From Natranaerofaba carboxydovora (lineage in GTDB: Bacteria > Bacillota > Natranaerobiia > Natranaerobiales > Natranaerofabaceae): DNA of 64,000 bases. Below are positions 1-9,907 of this stretch, piece after piece; position 1 is the first letter of the stretch, and every line of letters begins with the position of its first letter. The notes beneath the pieces are model-generated. The model did not search any database and was not told the origin of the DNA. It saw nothing but the letters and a program-made list of their open reading frames with translations. The DNA lies in the NCBI RefSeq assembly GCF_022539405.1, contig NZ_CP054394.1:188501-252500 (forward strand), given 5' to 3'. The position numbers and the translations under genes were made by a program.

Positions 1-134
1 ATAAAGTTATTGAAGACCTAAAATCTGAGATGAAAGAAGCTGCAAAGAACTTAGAGTTTGAAAAGGCAGCGGAACTTCGTGATATAATAGCAGAGCTAGA
101 GTTAAAATCAAAGGGAAAGAGTAGTTATGCATAG
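1..134 (+). CDS. uvrB: UvrABC system protein B, C-terminal end (partial)
   Basis: This is the last 44 codons of a gene that enters from the left edge; codons start at position 3 and the stop is TAG at 132-134. The peptide contains the UVR motif (residues like KEAAKNLEFEKAAELRD), the C-terminal helical hairpin by which UvrB binds UvrC during nucleotide excision repair. The same motif, EASTNLEFEKAAEYRN, is visible inside the downstream uvrC. uvrA starts 18 bases after the stop, so uvrB, uvrA and uvrC form one repair operon. The UVR motif alone could also come from other UVR proteins, but the position directly before uvrA makes uvrB by far the most likely. Confidence 0.9.
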   Translation, partial: KVIEDLKSEMKEAAKNLEFEKAAELRDIIAELELKSKGKSSYA

Positions 135-152
135 ATTTGGAAGGTGATGATT

Positions 153-3011
153 ATGAAGGAAAAATTAATCATAAAAGGTGCAAGAGAACACAATCTAAAA
201 AACGTCAGTCTGGAAATACCAAGGGACAAACTTATAGTTATGACTGGGATCTCAGGTTCTGGCAAGAGTTCTCTTGCTTTTGATACTATATATGCCGAAG
301 GGCAGCGCCGGTATGTGGAATCTCTAAGCGCTTATGCTAGACAGTTCCTTGGTCAGATGGATAAGCCTGATGTAGATTATATTGAAGGGTTAAGTCCGGC
401 CATATCTATTGACCAAAAATCCACCACCAAAAACCCTCGTTCAACCGTTGGTACAGTAACAGAGCTATATGATTATTTAAGACTTTTATTTGCCAGGATT
501 GGCCTGGCGCACTGTCCCCACTGTCACGAAGCAATATCACAGCAGAGTGTTGATCAAATGGTGGATCAAATAATGACCCTGCCTGAAGCAAAGAAGTTTC
601 AGATTTTGGCCCCTGTGATTAGGGGAAAGAAAGGTCAGCATGTAAAGCTGCTAGAAGAGATCAAGAAAAGCGGTTTTGTCAGGGTCAGAGTAGATGGTGA
701 GATAAGGCTTTTGTCTGAAGAGATTAATCTTGATAAAAATAAAACCCACACCATAGAAGTAGTAGTTGATAGATTAAAGATGAAAGAAGGCCTTGAGAAT
801 CGTTTGGCAGATTCACTAGAAAGTGCTCTTAGTCTAAGCAATGGCCTTGTAAAAATTCATCTAATTGAAGAAGATGAAGAAATGAGTTTTAGTCAAAAAC
901 ATGCCTGTATTGACTGCGGTTTTAGCTTTGAAGAAATAACACCAAGGATGTTTAGCTTTAACAGTCCTTATGGCGCATGCCCTAAATGTGATGGTCTTGG
1001 TGCCAAAAAAGAGATAGATCCAGACCTTATTATACCGGATCAAAGCCTTAGCTTATCAGAAGGAGCTATAGTCCCCTGGAGTAGAAATAAAGGCTATTAC
1101 TATCAACTTTTAACCTCCTTTTGTAATCATTTTGGGATAGATATGAATAAGCCCTTTGAAGAGTTATCAGATGAAGAAAAAAATGCAATCTTTTATGGCT
1201 CTACTGAGGAAAAGTTTTTGTTTAGTTATGAAAACAAATGGGGGAGAGTAAAAGAAAGAATGAGATACTTCGAGGGAGTTATCCCCAACTTAGAGCGTCA
1301 TTATATAGAGACTTCATCGGATAATTTTAGAGAAGAGATTGAGAAGTATATGACCTCAAAAAACTGCAACAGCTGCAAAGGAAAAAGATTGAGGGAAGAA
1401 AGTCTTGCTGTAAAAATAGATGGTTATGATATTGGTGATATAACTGAGATGACAGTGGATGAAGCTATTAGATTTTTTGATGAACTAGATTTAACAGAAA
1501 GAGAATACAAAATCGGAGAACTTGTCCTAAAAGAGATAAATGAAAGACTTGGTTTTCTAAAAAACGTCGGCTTAGAATATCTTACCCTAGAAAGGGCAGC
1601 TAGCACTTTGAGCGGAGGTGAGGCTCAAAGGATAAGGCTTGCTACCCAGATTGGCTCTAGCTTAACAGGGGTGCTTTATGTTCTAGATGAGCCAAGTATA
1701 GGACTTCATCAGAGGGATAATGAGAGATTAATCAGAACCCTTGAGAACCTCAGAGATCTTGGTAATACTTTGATCGTTGTAGAGCATGATGAGGCTACTA
1801 TGAGAAGGGCTGATCACATTGTTGATATTGGTCCTGGCGCAGGTGAAAAAGGCGGAGAAGTTGTTGCTGAGGGTACTGTTGAAGAGATTATGGAATATGA
1901 AGACTCTATCACAGGCAAATATCTTAATGGCAAAAAAGCCATCTCTGTTCCTGAGAAAAGAAGAAAACCTAATGATAAATTTTTAGAGATCAAAAAAGCA
2001 AGAGAGCATAATCTGAAAAATGTTAATGTGAAAATTCCCCTTGGAGTCTTTAATTGTGTCACCGGCGTATCAGGGTCCGGTAAGAGCACCTTAATAAATG
2101 AAATACTCTTTAAAGCATTATCTCAAAAACTTCACAGGGCTCAGAAAAAACCAGGAGCTTATAGCGAGATTAAAGGGATAGAACATCTAGAAAAAGTAAT
2201 AGAAATTGATCAGTCTCCAATAGGCAGGACTCCAAGGTCTAATCCGGTGACTTACACGGGTGTATTTGATGCTATTAGAGAACTTTTCTCAGAAACACCT
2301 GAAGCTAAGATGAGAGGGTATAAACCTGGCAGGTTTAGCTTTAATGTCAAAGGAGGAAGATGTGAATCCTGCAAGGGTGATGGGATAATAAAAATAGAGA
2401 TGCACTTTTTGCCGGACGTCTATGTTAAGTGTGAAGTATGTAAGGGTAAAAGATATAACAGAGAGACATTAGAGGTCAAATACAAAGGTAAGACAATAGC
2501 AGATGTTCTTGATATGACAGTAGATAGCGCTCTAGAATTTTTTGCATCTATACCAAAGATCAGAAGGAAACTGCAGACCCTTTCGGATGTTGGTCTAGGT
2601 TACATTCGCCTTGGCCAACCTGCAACTACTTTGTCTGGTGGTGAAGCCCAGAGGGTTAAACTTGCATCACAGCTTAGCAGAAGAAGCAACGGAAAAAGCC
2701 TGCATATTCTTGATGAGCCTACAACAGGACTGCACATGGACGATGTTTATAAACTTATTAGGGTCCTTGAAAGGCTTGTAGAAGAAGGGGATACAGTGGT
2801 TGTAATTGAACATGACTTGGATGTAATTAAGAGAGCGGATTATATTATAGACCTGGGTCCTGAAGGAGGCGAAAAGGGAGGAAGGCTTGTAGCTTCAGGT
2901 ACACCGGAAAAAATTGCAGAAAATGAAAAATCATACACAGGAAGGTATTTGAAAGAAATTTTAGATACAAATGCTCTAAAATTAGAGCACAAAAAGCAGG
3001 AACTTGCATGA
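153..3011 (+). CDS. uvrA: Excinuclease ABC subunit A
   Basis: Damage-recognition ATPase of nucleotide excision repair, 952 residues, full length for the family. It carries two ABC ATPase modules: Walker [10 protein letters not shown] near residue 32 and GVSGSGKST near residue 640, with two LSGGEAQR signatures each followed by a Walker B ending in LDEP. The zinc-binding cysteine pairs are present (CPHC, CIDC/CPKC in the first half; CESC and CEVC in the second). ATG 153 is chosen because GGAAGG at 139-144 lies 8 bases upstream; GTG 144 and ATG 147 in the same frame sit on top of that site. It acts with UvrB (upstream) and UvrC (downstream). Confidence 0.97.
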   Translation: MKEKLIIKGAREHNLKNVSLEIPRDKLIVMTGISGSGKSSLAFDTIYAEGQRRYVESLSAYARQFLGQMDKPDVDYIEGLSPAISIDQKSTTKNPRSTVGTVTELYDYLRLLFARIGLAHCPHCHEAISQQSVDQMVDQIMTLPEAKKFQILAPVIRGKKGQHVKLLEEIKKSGFVRVRVDGEIRLLSEEINLDKNKTHTIEVVVDRLKMKEGLENRLADSLESALSLSNGLVKIHLIEEDEEMSFSQKHACIDCGFSFEEITPRMFSFNSPYGACPKCDGLGAKKEIDPDLIIPDQSLSLSEGAIVPWSRNKGYYYQLLTSFCNHFGIDMNKPFEELSDEEKNAIFYGSTEEKFLFSYENKWGRVKERMRYFEGVIPNLERHYIETSSDNFREEIEKYMTSKNCNSCKGKRLREESLAVKIDGYDIGDITEMTVDEAIRFFDELDLTEREYKIGELVLKEINERLGFLKNVGLEYLTLERAASTLSGGEAQRIRLATQIGSSLTGVLYVLDEPSIGLHQRDNERLIRTLENLRDLGNTLIVVEHDEATMRRADHIVDIGPGAGEKGGEVVAEGTVEEIMEYEDSITGKYLNGKKAISVPEKRRKPNDKFLEIKKAREHNLKNVNVKIPLGVFNCVTGVSGSGKSTLINEILFKALSQKLHRAQKKPGAYSEIKGIEHLEKVIEIDQSPIGRTPRSNPVTYTGVFDAIRELFSETPEAKMRGYKPGRFSFNVKGGRCESCKGDGIIKIEMHFLPDVYVKCEVCKGKRYNRETLEVKYKGKTIADVLDMTVDSALEFFASIPKIRRKLQTLSDVGLGYIRLGQPATTLSGGEAQRVKLASQLSRRSNGKSLHILDEPTTGLHMDDVYKLIRVLERLVEEGDTVVVIEHDLDVIKRADYIIDLGPEGGEKGGRLVASGTPEKIAENEKSYTGRYLKEILDTNALKLEHKKQELA

Positions 3012-3081
3012 GTTTTGTAGTTTAATTGTGATATAATTTAATTCACCCTTCCTTCTTCAGTGAAAAAGGAGGTAACTTGTT

Positions 3082-4944
3082 TTGGAGCTTCAGGACAAAC
3101 TTGGTACTCTTCCGGATAAACCAGGTGTATATCTAATGAAAAATGAAGCGGACAAGGTTATTTACGTTGGCAAAGCGATAAACCTGAAAAACAGAGTAAG
3201 ATCTTATTTTGGCTCAAACCAGACAATTAAAGAAAGGGTTTTGGTGCCAAAGATTGCCGATATAGAGACAATAGTAACAGATTCAGAGCTTGAGGCTTTG
3301 ATCTTGGAGAGTAACTTAATTAAAAGATACAGGCCTAAATATAATATAAATTTGAAGGATGATAAGAATTATCCTTATCTTAAAATATCGACAGAAGAAG
3401 ATTATCCAAGGCTTTTGTTAGAACGGGAGATAAAAAAAGAGGGAAAATATTTTGGGCCCTATCCAAATGCCGGGGCTGTAAGGGAAACCATAAAGCTTCT
3501 TAGAAAATTATTCCCCATACGGTCCTGTAAAAAAGAAGTTCCAAACAAAAAATATCGCCCTTGCTTAAATTATCATATAAAAAGATGTATTGCTCCCTGC
3601 AGTGGCAAGGTACCTAAAGAGAAGTACAGGGAGATGATAGACAATATTATTATGGTGTTAGAAGGCAAAGAAGATGAGTTAATAGACGAGCTACAGCAGA
3701 AAATGGACGAAGCTTCCACGAACCTAGAATTTGAAAAAGCTGCAGAGTACAGGAATCAACAAAATGCCTTGAAAAGAATAGTAGAAAAACAAAAAATAAT
3801 CTCTGGTCGAAGAGATGATCAGGATTATTTGGCTATCTCATCAAATAACGAAAAAGAAGCTATAGTTCAAATATTCTACGTAAGGGGAGGTAAACTTGTC
3901 GGAAAAGACAGCTTTTCTGTTTTGCCCGGGAAAGCAGATTCCCCAGGGGAAATATTGACCGGTTTTGTAAAACAGTATTATAACCAGGCAGCGGTTATTC
4001 CCGGGGAAATATTTATCTCTCATCCTATTGGTGATCACTCTATAATAGAAAGTTGGCTAAAAGAGAAAAGAGGGGCCAAAGTTACTATTAAGGTTCCAAA
4101 AAGAGGAGAAAAGTATCAACTAATGAAGATGGCTCTAAATAATGCAAAGCTAGAGGTCGAAAAGATTAGAGCAGATGAAGAAAGAGAAGAAAAAGAAGAA
4201 AAAATGACAGGTGGTGCCCTAAAAGAGTTAGCAGGGTACCTGGAATTAGAAGAGCTCCCTGTAAGGATTGAATGTTATGATATTTCTCATATTAGAGGGA
4301 GAGAAACTGTAGCATCGATGGTAGTTTTTGAAAATGGACGGCCCAAAAAAGAAGACTATAGAAGGTTCAAGCTTCGAGACGTAATAGGAATAGATGATTA
4401 TGATTCTATGAGGGAAGTATTGTCAAGGCGCCTTAAAAGACTAAAAAGAGAGAGAACAGATGAAGAAGATATTGACAGCTTTGATATTGTTCCTGACTTA
4501 ATAGTCATAGATGGTGGTAAGGGACAGCTAAATGCAGCCTATGGGGAATTAGAAGAGCATGGTTTTAGTTCAAACATAACTGTTATTTCTCTTGCTAAAG
4601 AGGAGGAGAAAGTTTTTGTTACAGGGAAAAAGGACCCTGTAAAATTACCAAAAAATTCTGAAGCGCAGTATCTTTTGCAAAGAATTAGGGATGAAGCTCA
4701 TAGATTTGCTGTTACTTATCACAGGAAAAAAAGAAATAAATCCGGCCTGTCTTCAGAACTTGATGATGTCAAGGGAGTCGGACCAAAAAGAAAGAAAGCT
4801 CTTCTTCTTAACTTTGGATCTCTTGACAAATTAAAAGAAGCATCTCTTGAGGAGCTAGAGAAAGTTCCTGCCATGGATAAGAAATCTGCGCAAAATTTGT
4901 ATGATTACTTTCATAAGAAAGAGCAGGGGTTAAGTGATGAGTAA
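3082..4944 (+). CDS. uvrC: Excinuclease ABC subunit C
   Basis: Dual-incision nuclease of excision repair, 620 residues. The N-terminal GIY-YIG domain shows GVYLM and VIYVGKAINLKNRVRSYF. A Cys cluster follows (SCKKE, CLNYHIKRCIAPC), then a UVR motif (EASTNLEFEKAAEYRN) for UvrB contact, the RNase H-like 3'-incision domain (ECYDISHIRG, DLIVIDGGKGQL) and a C-terminal helix-hairpin-helix pair (VKGVGPKRKKALL, KVPAMDKKSAQNL). The start is TTG with AAAGGAGGT 8 bases upstream. It is separated from uvrA by 70 bases, and its last codons overlap the next gene. Confidence 0.97.
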   Translation: MELQDKLGTLPDKPGVYLMKNEADKVIYVGKAINLKNRVRSYFGSNQTIKERVLVPKIADIETIVTDSELEALILESNLIKRYRPKYNINLKDDKNYPYLKISTEEDYPRLLLEREIKKEGKYFGPYPNAGAVRETIKLLRKLFPIRSCKKEVPNKKYRPCLNYHIKRCIAPCSGKVPKEKYREMIDNIIMVLEGKEDELIDELQQKMDEASTNLEFEKAAEYRNQQNALKRIVEKQKIISGRRDDQDYLAISSNNEKEAIVQIFYVRGGKLVGKDSFSVLPGKADSPGEILTGFVKQYYNQAAVIPGEIFISHPIGDHSIIESWLKEKRGAKVTIKVPKRGEKYQLMKMALNNAKLEVEKIRADEEREEKEEKMTGGALKELAGYLELEELPVRIECYDISHIRGRETVASMVVFENGRPKKEDYRRFKLRDVIGIDDYDSMREVLSRRLKRLKRERTDEEDIDSFDIVPDLIVIDGGKGQLNAAYGELEEHGFSSNITVISLAKEEEKVFVTGKKDPVKLPKNSEAQYLLQRIRDEAHRFAVTYHRKKRNKSGLSSELDDVKGVGPKRKKALLLNFGSLDKLKEASLEELEKVPAMDKKSAQNLYDYFHKKEQGLSDE

Positions 4945-5620
4945 AGAGTTAATAAGCGGCCTAAAAAAAGTGGATTTATTTTCCCATCTTGAAGAATCCG
5001 AACTTAATATTTTAGTAGAACTTGCAGAGTATCAAGAATACAAACAAGGGGAAATTATATTTTTTGAAGGCGAACCTGGTGAGGCTATGTATGTAATCGA
5101 AAAAGGAAAAGTGAAAATTTTGAAAGACAATGTGGAAGGCAAAGAACAGATCTTAAACGTGGTACAAAAAGGGGATGTGTTTGCAGAGGTAGTAATTTTT
5201 GATGACCGCCCTTATCCTGCAACTGCTGAAGTTGTAGAAGACTCTTTGATAGCTGCGATCAAGAAGGAGAGCTTTGATCAGATGCTTTATCTAAATCCAC
5301 AAATTGCAGTCAAAATGATGAGACTAATGGGAAAAAGACTAAGAGAAGCCCAGGGGAAAATAGCTGATCTTGCACTGAAAAATACTGATAAACGGGTACT
5401 AAGTACTATTTGTAAACTAGCAAGAAAGCACGGGAGAGAACTTACTGACCAAAAAGTGAAAATAGAACTATCTCTAACTCACCAGCAACTAGCCAATATG
5501 GTTGGGAGCAGTAGGGAAACGGTGTCAAGAATTTTGAGCAAATTTAAGAAAGAAGGCCTAATTGATTTTGATAAAAGCCATATAATAGTTAATAATTTAG
5601 GACAATTAGAGGATGAATAG
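4937..5620 (+). CDS. Crp/Fnr-family transcriptional regulator
   Basis: A 227-residue cytoplasmic regulator with a cyclic-nucleotide-binding-like beta-roll (residues about 15-130; GEIIFFEGEPGEAMYVIEKGKVKI) and a C-terminal winged helix with recognition segment LTHQQLANMVGSSRETVSRIL. There is no N-terminal cysteine cluster of the kind that binds an Fe-S centre in Fnr, so oxygen sensing by that route is unlikely; the effector cannot be read from sequence. ATG 4937 is preferred to GTG 4934 because AGGGGT lies about 6 bases upstream. The start overlaps the uvrC stop by 8 bases, suggesting translational coupling, but a functional link to DNA repair is not evident. Confidence 0.9.
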   Translation: MSKELISGLKKVDLFSHLEESELNILVELAEYQEYKQGEIIFFEGEPGEAMYVIEKGKVKILKDNVEGKEQILNVVQKGDVFAEVVIFDDRPYPATAEVVEDSLIAAIKKESFDQMLYLNPQIAVKMMRLMGKRLREAQGKIADLALKNTDKRVLSTICKLARKHGRELTDQKVKIELSLTHQQLANMVGSSRETVSRILSKFKKEGLIDFDKSHIIVNNLGQLEDE

Positions 5621-5734
5621 ATTTAATAGAACTATTTTAGGATATTTTTTCGTTTTACAAAGGAGCATATATATGCGGCCTAGAACATAATAAAGGCTTA
5701 TATTAATTTGGAGGAAAATTTGGAGGGAAAAGAA

Positions 5735-6541
5735 TTGAAGTATGAATTTGTTGCTATAGATATAGATGATACACTATTGAACAAAAATTTGGAGATACCA
5801 GAACAAAATAAAACTGCTATAAAAAAAGCAGTAGAAAGCGGAGTGATGGTGACTCTAGCAACAGGGAGAATGTTTTGCTCCGCTGTTTCTTATGCCAAAG
5901 AGCTAGAGCTTGACCTGCCGTTAATTGCTTATCATGGTGCACTTATAAAGAATACTAAGGATAATGAAGTACTTTATCATAATCCTGTGCCTGAGGAGAC
6001 AGCAAGGAAAATTGCCGGCTTTTGCCAGGAGAAAGACTTGCAGCTAAACGTGTATATTGATGATGTATTGTACGTTGCTAAAGAAAACGAACTGACTGAT
6101 TATTATATAAAGATAGCAAATGTACCCTGTAGAGCAGTAGGTGATCTTGTAAAATTTATTAATAAACCACCGACAAAGCTGACAGTGGTAGTGCATGATG
6201 GTGATATGGCTGACTCGGTTACAGAAGAATTGAAAGCAAGGTTTGAAGATAAAGTTATAATTACCCAATCTAAGAAAAGATTTGTTGAAATTATAAACAG
6301 TGAGGTTGATAAAGGTAAAGCTATAGAAATATTGACCAGGAAGTTTGGTAAGGAGTTAGATAAAACAATGGCTATAGGGGATAGCCTTAATGATATTCCC
6401 ATGCTTTATAAAGCAGGTCTTGGAGTATGTGTAAAAAATGCCAGGCCCCAGGCAAAAGAAGCCTGTGATGTTGAAGTGGCTGCTAATGATGATGCAGGAG
6501 TAGGAGAAGCTATCCATAAGTATGTCTTGGAGAATCTATAG
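5735..6541 (+). CDS. HAD superfamily (Cof-type, IIB) phosphatase
   Basis: Predicted cytosolic sugar-phosphate or nucleotide phosphatase of about 268 residues. HAD motif I is DIDDTL (nucleophile D9, general acid D11); the Lys and the acidic motif IV appear as DKGKAIEIL and GDSLNDIPML. The large cap between motifs I and III is of the IIB type seen in Cof/YidA proteins. TTG 5735 is chosen because GGAGGG ends 7 bases before it; two earlier in-frame TTGs (5708, 5720) are possible. The physiological substrate is unknown; Cof proteins are usually promiscuous. The following hydroxyacid oxidase gene starts 12 bases after the stop. Confidence 0.88.
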   Translation: MKYEFVAIDIDDTLLNKNLEIPEQNKTAIKKAVESGVMVTLATGRMFCSAVSYAKELELDLPLIAYHGALIKNTKDNEVLYHNPVPEETARKIAGFCQEKDLQLNVYIDDVLYVAKENELTDYYIKIANVPCRAVGDLVKFINKPPTKLTVVVHDGDMADSVTEELKARFEDKVIITQSKKRFVEIINSEVDKGKAIEILTRKFGKELDKTMAIGDSLNDIPMLYKAGLGVCVKNARPQAKEACDVEVAANDDAGVGEAIHKYVLENL

Positions 6542-6553
6542 GAGGGGAGCCAA

Positions 6554-7564
6554 ATGCAAGTAGATGAAATAATGGAGCGGGCCAGGAAAAAACTATCTCC
6601 TATATGCAAGGTATGTGCCTTGTGTAACGGGTATGAATGCAGTGGTGAAGTCCCTGGAATAGGTGGGATAGATTCGGGGAAAAGTTTTATAAATAATTTT
6701 TATGCTCTAGAAAAGTACCAACTTAATTTACGTACAATGCATCAAGCTGTAAGTCCTCAAACTGAGCAGGTGCTGTTTGGCAAAAGGGTTCTAACCCCTA
6801 TACTTCCGGCTCCCATAAGCGAAATGGAAAAAAATTTTGACGGTATCGTATCGGAAAATTACTACACTGAGAGCATCGCAAAAGGCTCTTCTTTGGCTGG
6901 AACAATACCTACATTTGGTGATGGCGAAGGAAAACAAGTATATGAAGCAGGGTTAAATGCGATGAAAGATGAAATAGGCTATGGTATATGTTTTATAAAG
7001 CCCAGGTCTGTTGAAGAGATTATTGTTAGGATAAGACAAGCTGAAGAAGCGGGTGCTTTAGCGATTGGAATTGATGTTGATGCTGCTCTTTTTAGCATGG
7101 GGGAGAAAGGGATTCCGGTAGGCCCAAAGTCCTTTTATCAAATGCGAAGACTTGTGCAGAGTACATCTTTGCCATTTATAATAAAAGGGGTTATGACAAG
7201 ACAGGAAGGTGAGATGGCTGCTGAGATGGGGGCTGCTGCTATTGTTGTTTCTAATCATGGAGGAAGGGTACTAGACCATACTCCTGGCACTGCAGAAGTT
7301 TTGCCTGAGATTGCCGAAAAAGTAAAAGGTGAAATAATTGTAATGGTTGATGGAGGTATAAGAACAGGCTTGGATGTTCTAAAAATGCTTGCTTTGGGTG
7401 CAGATTATGCTTTGGTAGGAAGACCGATTCTTAGAAGCGTGTTTGGCGGCGGAAGTGAAGGGGTCAAGATATATATTGAAAAATTATCTACCGAATTAAA
7501 ACAAACTATGATTCTGACGGGTTGCGCCCATGTGAAGGCAATTGATGAACGAGTAATATTTTGA
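6554..7564 (+). CDS. FMN-dependent alpha-hydroxyacid dehydrogenase with N-terminal Cys cluster
   Basis: TIM-barrel flavoenzyme of the lactate/glycolate oxidase family, 336 residues. The catalytic His-Arg pair is visible in SNHGGR (H235, R238), followed by VMVDGGIRTG and ALGADYALVGRP, the FMN phosphate-binding end of the barrel. The N-terminus has four cysteines within about 15 residues (CKVCALCNGYEC), as in other anaerobe members annotated only as hydroxyacid-oxidising protein; these could bind a metal or an Fe-S cluster. In an anaerobe it more likely passes electrons to a carrier than to oxygen. Start ATG follows GGAGGGGAG. A D-2-hydroxyacid dehydrogenase lies two genes downstream, so the group may handle hydroxy/keto acids. 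Confidence 0.87.
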   Translation: MQVDEIMERARKKLSPICKVCALCNGYECSGEVPGIGGIDSGKSFINNFYALEKYQLNLRTMHQAVSPQTEQVLFGKRVLTPILPAPISEMEKNFDGIVSENYYTESIAKGSSLAGTIPTFGDGEGKQVYEAGLNAMKDEIGYGICFIKPRSVEEIIVRIRQAEEAGALAIGIDVDAALFSMGEKGIPVGPKSFYQMRRLVQSTSLPFIIKGVMTRQEGEMAAEMGAAAIVVSNHGGRVLDHTPGTAEVLPEIAEKVKGEIIVMVDGGIRTGLDVLKMLALGADYALVGRPILRSVFGGGSEGVKIYIEKLSTELKQTMILTGCAHVKAIDERVIF

Positions 7565-7582
7565 TTTGTCTTTAGACAAATC
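7563..7582 (+). other. Intergenic hairpin without T-run
   Basis: GATTTGTC and GACAAATC form a perfect 8-base stem with loop TTTA, starting at the stop codon of the hydroxyacid dehydrogenase gene. No T-run follows, so it is not a canonical terminator; an mRNA-stabilising 3' end or a weak pause site is possible. Confidence 0.4.
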
Positions 7583-7639
7583 TTCTGCAAATGGGGATAA
7601 AAGGTCTAAAGACTAATTACAGGGAGGTTGAAGCATAAA

Positions 7640-8071
7640 ATGAGATTTAAGGAATATGGTAAAGGTAGACGTTTTTTAGGTAGATTAGATTATGAGAGTG
7701 ATATTATTGAAGAGATAGAGGGATTTGCCACTAGTATGGATATAACTACAGCCTATGTACAGGTAATAGGGGCTCTAAAGAAAGTTAAGATAGGATATTA
7801 TGATCAAGACGAAAGGGTATATAAAGAACTGAACTTTGATAGACACCTTGAAATTATACAATGTGCAGGTAATCTCACCTTAAAAGATAATAAACCCAAA
7901 GCTCACTTACATATAACTTTAGGGGATGAAGAAGGGAATACTTTTTCGGGTCACTTAATGGAAGGTAGTGTGGTGTTTGCAGGGGAAGCTTATTTTGATG
8001 AGCTAAGAGGAGAACCGCTTCATAGAGGATATGACGAAACCACAGGATTGCCATTATGGGAAAATATCTAA
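7640..8071 (+). CDS. PPC/DUF296 domain protein
   Basis: A 143-residue protein consisting of one PPC (DUF296, PD1-like) domain. Typical features are the N-terminal arginine followed by a glycine stretch (YGKGRRFLGRL), the core around ALKKVKIGYYD, and the end block KAHLHITLGDEEGNTFSGHLMEGSVVFAGE, in which the His residues are conserved metal-binding candidates. In bacteria the family is common but its role is unproven; plant versions are fused to AT-hook DNA-binding motifs, absent here. ATG 7640 is preferred; TTG 7628 in the same frame directly touches the AGGGAGG site. It lies 13 bases upstream of a hydroxyacid dehydrogenase, likely cotranscribed. Confidence 0.8.
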   Translation: MRFKEYGKGRRFLGRLDYESDIIEEIEGFATSMDITTAYVQVIGALKKVKIGYYDQDERVYKELNFDRHLEIIQCAGNLTLKDNKPKAHLHITLGDEEGNTFSGHLMEGSVVFAGEAYFDELRGEPLHRGYDETTGLPLWENI

Positions 8072-8084
8072 TGGAGGTGCTATT

Positions 8085-9047
8085 TTGACTAAGAAAAAAG
8101 TTTATATTACTGGTGATATACCAAGAAACGGGATAGATATGTTAAGAGAGAATTATCACGTAGAGGTCTTTGACTCAGAGGCTCCTATAACTGAAGATGT
8201 GTTAAAAGAAAAAATTAAAGGTTGTGATGGCCTTGTATCAATGGTTGGGGACCCTGTCACAAGTGACGTAATTGAGGAGTCAGGCAACTTAAAAGTAATA
8301 GCTAATTATGGTGTTGGTTATGATAATATCGATGTTGATAGAGCTACCCAAAAAGGGATTAAAGTTACAAATACTCCTGGGGTACTTCATGAAACAACTG
8401 CAGACCTTACATTTTCTTTGATTCTTGGAGTTATGAGGCGTACTGTAGAATCTGACAAATTTCTTAGAGATAATAACTTCAAAGGTTGGAAACCACAGCT
8501 TTTTTTGGGCAATGACGTATATGGCAAGAGGCTTGGCATAATTGGAATGGGAGAAATAGGGGAAGCCGTTGCCAAAAGAGCTAGAGGGTTTGAGATGGAT
8601 GTTCTGTATAACAAGAGAACACCCCTTTCTGGTGAAGAAGAAAATAGGCTAGGGGTAAAATACTCTGATATTGAAGATATAGTCAAAACTTCTGATATAA
8701 TCACACTTCATGTTCCGCTGACCAAAGAGACCAAGCATCTTTTCACCAAAGAGGAGTTTAAAAAAATGAAAGATGATGCTTATCTGATTAATACTGCTAG
8801 AGGTCCTGTTGTAAAAGAAGATGACCTTGTCTGGGCTCTTGAAAACAGGGAGATAAAAGGTGCAGGATTAGATGTATTTGAAGAAGAACCGAAAGTCCAT
8901 CCAGGTTTGATGAATAGGGAGGATTGTGTACTTTTGCCTCACATAGGAAGTGCTACAGAAGAATGCAGACAGGAGATGGCAGAAATAGCCTGCAAAAATG
9001 TTATTAAAGTTTTAGAAGGAAATAAGCCCATTACACCAGTAAATTAA
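8085..9047 (+). CDS. D-2-hydroxyacid dehydrogenase (glyoxylate/hydroxypyruvate reductase-like)
   Basis: NAD(P)-dependent reductase of 2-keto acids, about 320 residues. The Rossmann signature is GIIGMGEIGEAVAKRARGF, the substrate/nicotinamide Arg lies in NTARGPVV, the acidic residue in AGLDVFEEEP, and the catalytic His in LLPHIGSATEE. The N-terminal fragment VYITGDIPRNGIDML and the overall spacing resemble GyaR-type D-glycerate dehydrogenases. Start TTG 8085 has GGAGGT at 8074-8079. The exact substrate (glyoxylate, hydroxypyruvate or other) is not resolved. The neighbouring FMN hydroxyacid dehydrogenase may work in the opposite direction on an L-hydroxyacid. Confidence 0.88.
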   Translation: MTKKKVYITGDIPRNGIDMLRENYHVEVFDSEAPITEDVLKEKIKGCDGLVSMVGDPVTSDVIEESGNLKVIANYGVGYDNIDVDRATQKGIKVTNTPGVLHETTADLTFSLILGVMRRTVESDKFLRDNNFKGWKPQLFLGNDVYGKRLGIIGMGEIGEAVAKRARGFEMDVLYNKRTPLSGEEENRLGVKYSDIEDIVKTSDIITLHVPLTKETKHLFTKEEFKKMKDDAYLINTARGPVVKEDDLVWALENREIKGAGLDVFEEEPKVHPGLMNREDCVLLPHIGSATEECRQEMAEIACKNVIKVLEGNKPITPVN

Positions 9048-9090
9048 TTTTTGATTACGGGTTTTACCTAAAGGTGGAGGGAGTTTACTA

Positions 9091-9801
9091 ATGAACTTAG
9101 TTGCAGATTTACACATCCATTCCATTTCAAGCGGGCATGCTTACAGTACAGTGTTAGAAATTGTCGAAGCTGCAGCAAAAATGGGACTGTCAATGATAGC
9201 CATAACTGATCATGGTCCAGCTATGCCTGGAGGGCCTCATCTTTATCACTTTGGAAATTTGAGGGTTTTACCATCTACCCTGTCTGGGGTGAGGGTATTA
9301 AAAGGTGTAGAAGCAAATATAATTGACCATGAAGGAAACTTAGATATACCTGAAAGATATCTCAAAAAATTAGATTGGATTTTGGCCGGGTTTCATCCGA
9401 TCTGTTATCCCGGTGGTACCAGGGAAGAAAATACCAGGGCTATGTGCAGGGCTATAGAAAATCCTATGGTAGATGCAATAGTACATCCAGGTAATCCTCA
9501 ATTTCCTGTCAATAAAGATAAAGTAGTAAAAACAGCGAAAAGGTTTAGCAAGATGATTGAGGTAAATAACAGCAGTTTAACAATATCTAGAGAAGGAAGC
9601 AAAGAAAACTGTGAAGAGATTGCTAAATTAGCTGCCCAGTATAATACCGGGATAGTAGTAGGTAGTGATGCACATTATGCTGGTTATGTGGGGGATATGG
9701 ACGAAGCTACCAAAATACTGGTGGATGCTGGAGTTAAAGAAGAACAAGTTATTAATACTTCTCTTGAAAAAATTGAAAAATACATAAAAAATAGAAATTA
9801 A
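9091..9801 (+). CDS. PHP-domain phosphatase/hydrolase (YcdX-like)
   Basis: A 236-residue metal-dependent hydrolase made of a single PHP domain. Metal-ligand motifs are visible in order: DLHIHSISSGHAYSTV, ITDHGPAMPG, GVEANIID, AGFHPICYPGG, DAIVHPGNP and GSDAHYAG. This arrangement matches the trinuclear-zinc YcdX family, general phosphoesterases. The start ATG has GGTGGAGGGAG upstream. A rho-independent terminator begins at its stop codon, closing the operon that starts with the HAD phosphatase. Confidence 0.88.
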   Translation: MNLVADLHIHSISSGHAYSTVLEIVEAAAKMGLSMIAITDHGPAMPGGPHLYHFGNLRVLPSTLSGVRVLKGVEANIIDHEGNLDIPERYLKKLDWILAGFHPICYPGGTREENTRAMCRAIENPMVDAIVHPGNPQFPVNKDKVVKTAKRFSKMIEVNNSSLTISREGSKENCEEIAKLAAQYNTGIVVGSDAHYAGYVGDMDEATKILVDAGVKEEQVINTSLEKIEKYIKNRN

Positions 9802-9828
9802 AAAAAGCCTTTAAAAAGGCTTTTTTTT
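9801..9828 (+). terminator. Rho-independent terminator
   Basis: A-rich stem AAAAAAGCCTTT pairs with AAAGGCTTTTTT across a two-base loop and runs into eight T residues, directly after the PHP gene. The symmetric A and T tracts make it able to act in both directions, though no gene reads in from the right. Confidence 0.85.
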
Positions 9829-9907
9829 GTATGTATTAATATTCTTTTGGAGATAAAACTAATATGAGAGAGATTTTAATATATCGCTTCAAGGGGTGAA
9901 ATATAAC

